DNA of 6,758 bases, from NCBI GenBank assembly GCA_946409855.1, contig CAMJXZ010000181.1, positions 1 to 6,758 on the forward strand, given 5' to 3'. Made by a program: the position numbers and the translations under genes. Below the pieces are notes generated by a model. The model was not told the origin of the DNA. It was given only the letters and a program-made list of their open reading frames with translations, and ran no database searches. Shown here piece after piece: positions 6,463 to 6,758 of the stretch (within the stretch, counting starts at the first letter, position 1; every line of letters begins with the position of its first letter). The DNA comes from an uncultured Clostridia bacterium. Lineage in GTDB: Bacteria > Bacillota > Clostridia > Christensenellales > Aristaeellaceae.

Positions 6463-6570
6463 TTTTTTCTTTAGCTCTTCATTGTGGTACAGAAGGAAAA
6501 ACAAGCCTGCCGTGAAGAAGTCGATGAAACCCAGGAGAAAGCCTGGACGGTTGGTTTATTCATAATGCAT
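6433..6570 (-). pseudogene. Small membrane-protein-like frame broken by an in-frame TAA
   Basis: On the minus strand an ATG at 6570, with AAAGGA about 9 nt upstream, opens a frame reading M-H-Y-E and then TAA (6558-6556). The same frame then continues open for 40 codons to a TGA at 6435-6433. The downstream part looks like a real protein: GFLLGFIDFFTAGLFFLLY is one good membrane helix, followed by a charged tail (HNEELKKKLL). It lies just behind the unidentified gene ending at 6584, in the same direction. I read it as a small single-helix membrane protein gene with a nonsense codon, or a remnant. I do not recognise a family. An ATG in another frame at 6563 gives only an unconvincing 30-residue product. 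Confidence 0.35.
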
Positions 6571-6583
6571 AAAAACATGTCCT

Positions 6584-6758
6584 TTATATCGCTGAGCTCC
6601 CCAACAAGAATTTCATTCTGTCTACCAAGTCATCGCTAAAGCCTGCGAGATTATCCAGCGTGATGGCATGATCCTGGAGCAGGCCAAGCACGATCCAGGG
6701 CATTTCTGAGCGCGACATTTCCGCCATGACGCCGGGGCGCTTTTTGTCTGCTTTGATT
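6584..6758 (-). CDS. C-terminal end of an unidentified protein (cut by the window edge)
   Basis: The minus strand is open from the window edge (first full codon at 6757) to a TAA at 6586-6584, giving 57 residues. The sequence has normal protein character: a basic start (IKADKKRPGV), then EMPWIVLGLLQDHAITLDNL and a likely helix FSDDLVDRMKFLL. There is no transmembrane segment or metal-binding motif in this part. Internal ATGs exist at residues 11 and 14, so a short complete gene is possible, but no clear ribosome site was seen and the frame is open beyond them. I do not recognise the family. It converges on lysR. Confidence 0.5.
   Translation of the reverse strand, partial: IKADKKRPGVMAEMSRSEMPWIVLGLLQDHAITLDNLAGFSDDLVDRMKFLLGSSAI

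Noticed and set aside
6428..6468. Possible lysR terminator: GAAGC/GCTTC stem followed by a T run at 6463-6468
   Set aside because: The stem is only 5 bp with a 15-nt loop, and ten bases separate it from the T run, so it is too weak to call.
6528..6544. CCAGG/CCTGG hairpin
   Set aside because: It is a short stem without a following T run on either strand and lies inside the small minus-strand frame, so it is likely incidental.

Overview
The window looks like chromosomal DNA of a strict anaerobe, most likely a moderately GC-rich member of the Clostridia (Bacillota). The evidence is a ferredoxin-dependent 2-oxoacid oxidoreductase in place of a 2-oxoglutarate dehydrogenase, strong GGAGG-type ribosome binding sites, an AT-rich intergenic region between GC-rich genes, and a small SemiSWEET/PQ-loop-like protein of a type I associate with Clostridia. 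The assignment is inference; there is no rRNA or other taxonomic marker here.

Layout. Positions 5221 down to 23 (minus strand) hold one tightly packed operon. In transcription order it is korD (2x[4Fe-4S] ferredoxin subunit), korA (alpha), korB (beta, TPP), korC (gamma), sucC and sucD (succinyl-CoA ligase beta and alpha), and a 97-residue three-helix membrane protein resembling SemiSWEET. Every junction from korD to sucD overlaps or abuts (19-nt overlap, 0 nt, 8-nt overlap, ATGA, ATGA); the last gene follows after 17 nt. Together the enzymes interconvert 2-oxoglutarate, succinyl-CoA and succinate, exchanging electrons with ferredoxin and forming or using one nucleoside triphosphate. The sequence does not show which direction runs in the cell.

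Positions 5222-5387 are a divergent regulatory region. It has a -10 for the kor-suc operon (minus strand), an extended -10 for a LysR-type regulator (plus strand), and a perfect inverted repeat TCACAA-N8-TTGTGA with a third TCACAA copy. The spacing matches the usual LysR-type layout: activation of the divergent operon and repression of its own gene. The regulator gene occupies 5388-6383.

Positions 6384-6758 are less clear. A reading frame that looks protein-like continues past the lysR stop in the +1 frame to 6462. On the minus strand there is the C-terminal end of an unidentified gene running in from the window edge (stop at 6584-6586). It is followed by a small membrane-protein-like frame (6433-6570) interrupted by an in-frame TAA. 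No rRNA, tRNA, CRISPR array, insertion sequence or convincing terminator was seen. The main operon is a known metabolic type. The less ordinary points are the SemiSWEET-like partner, the operator layout, and the interrupted or frame-shifted small frames at the right edge.
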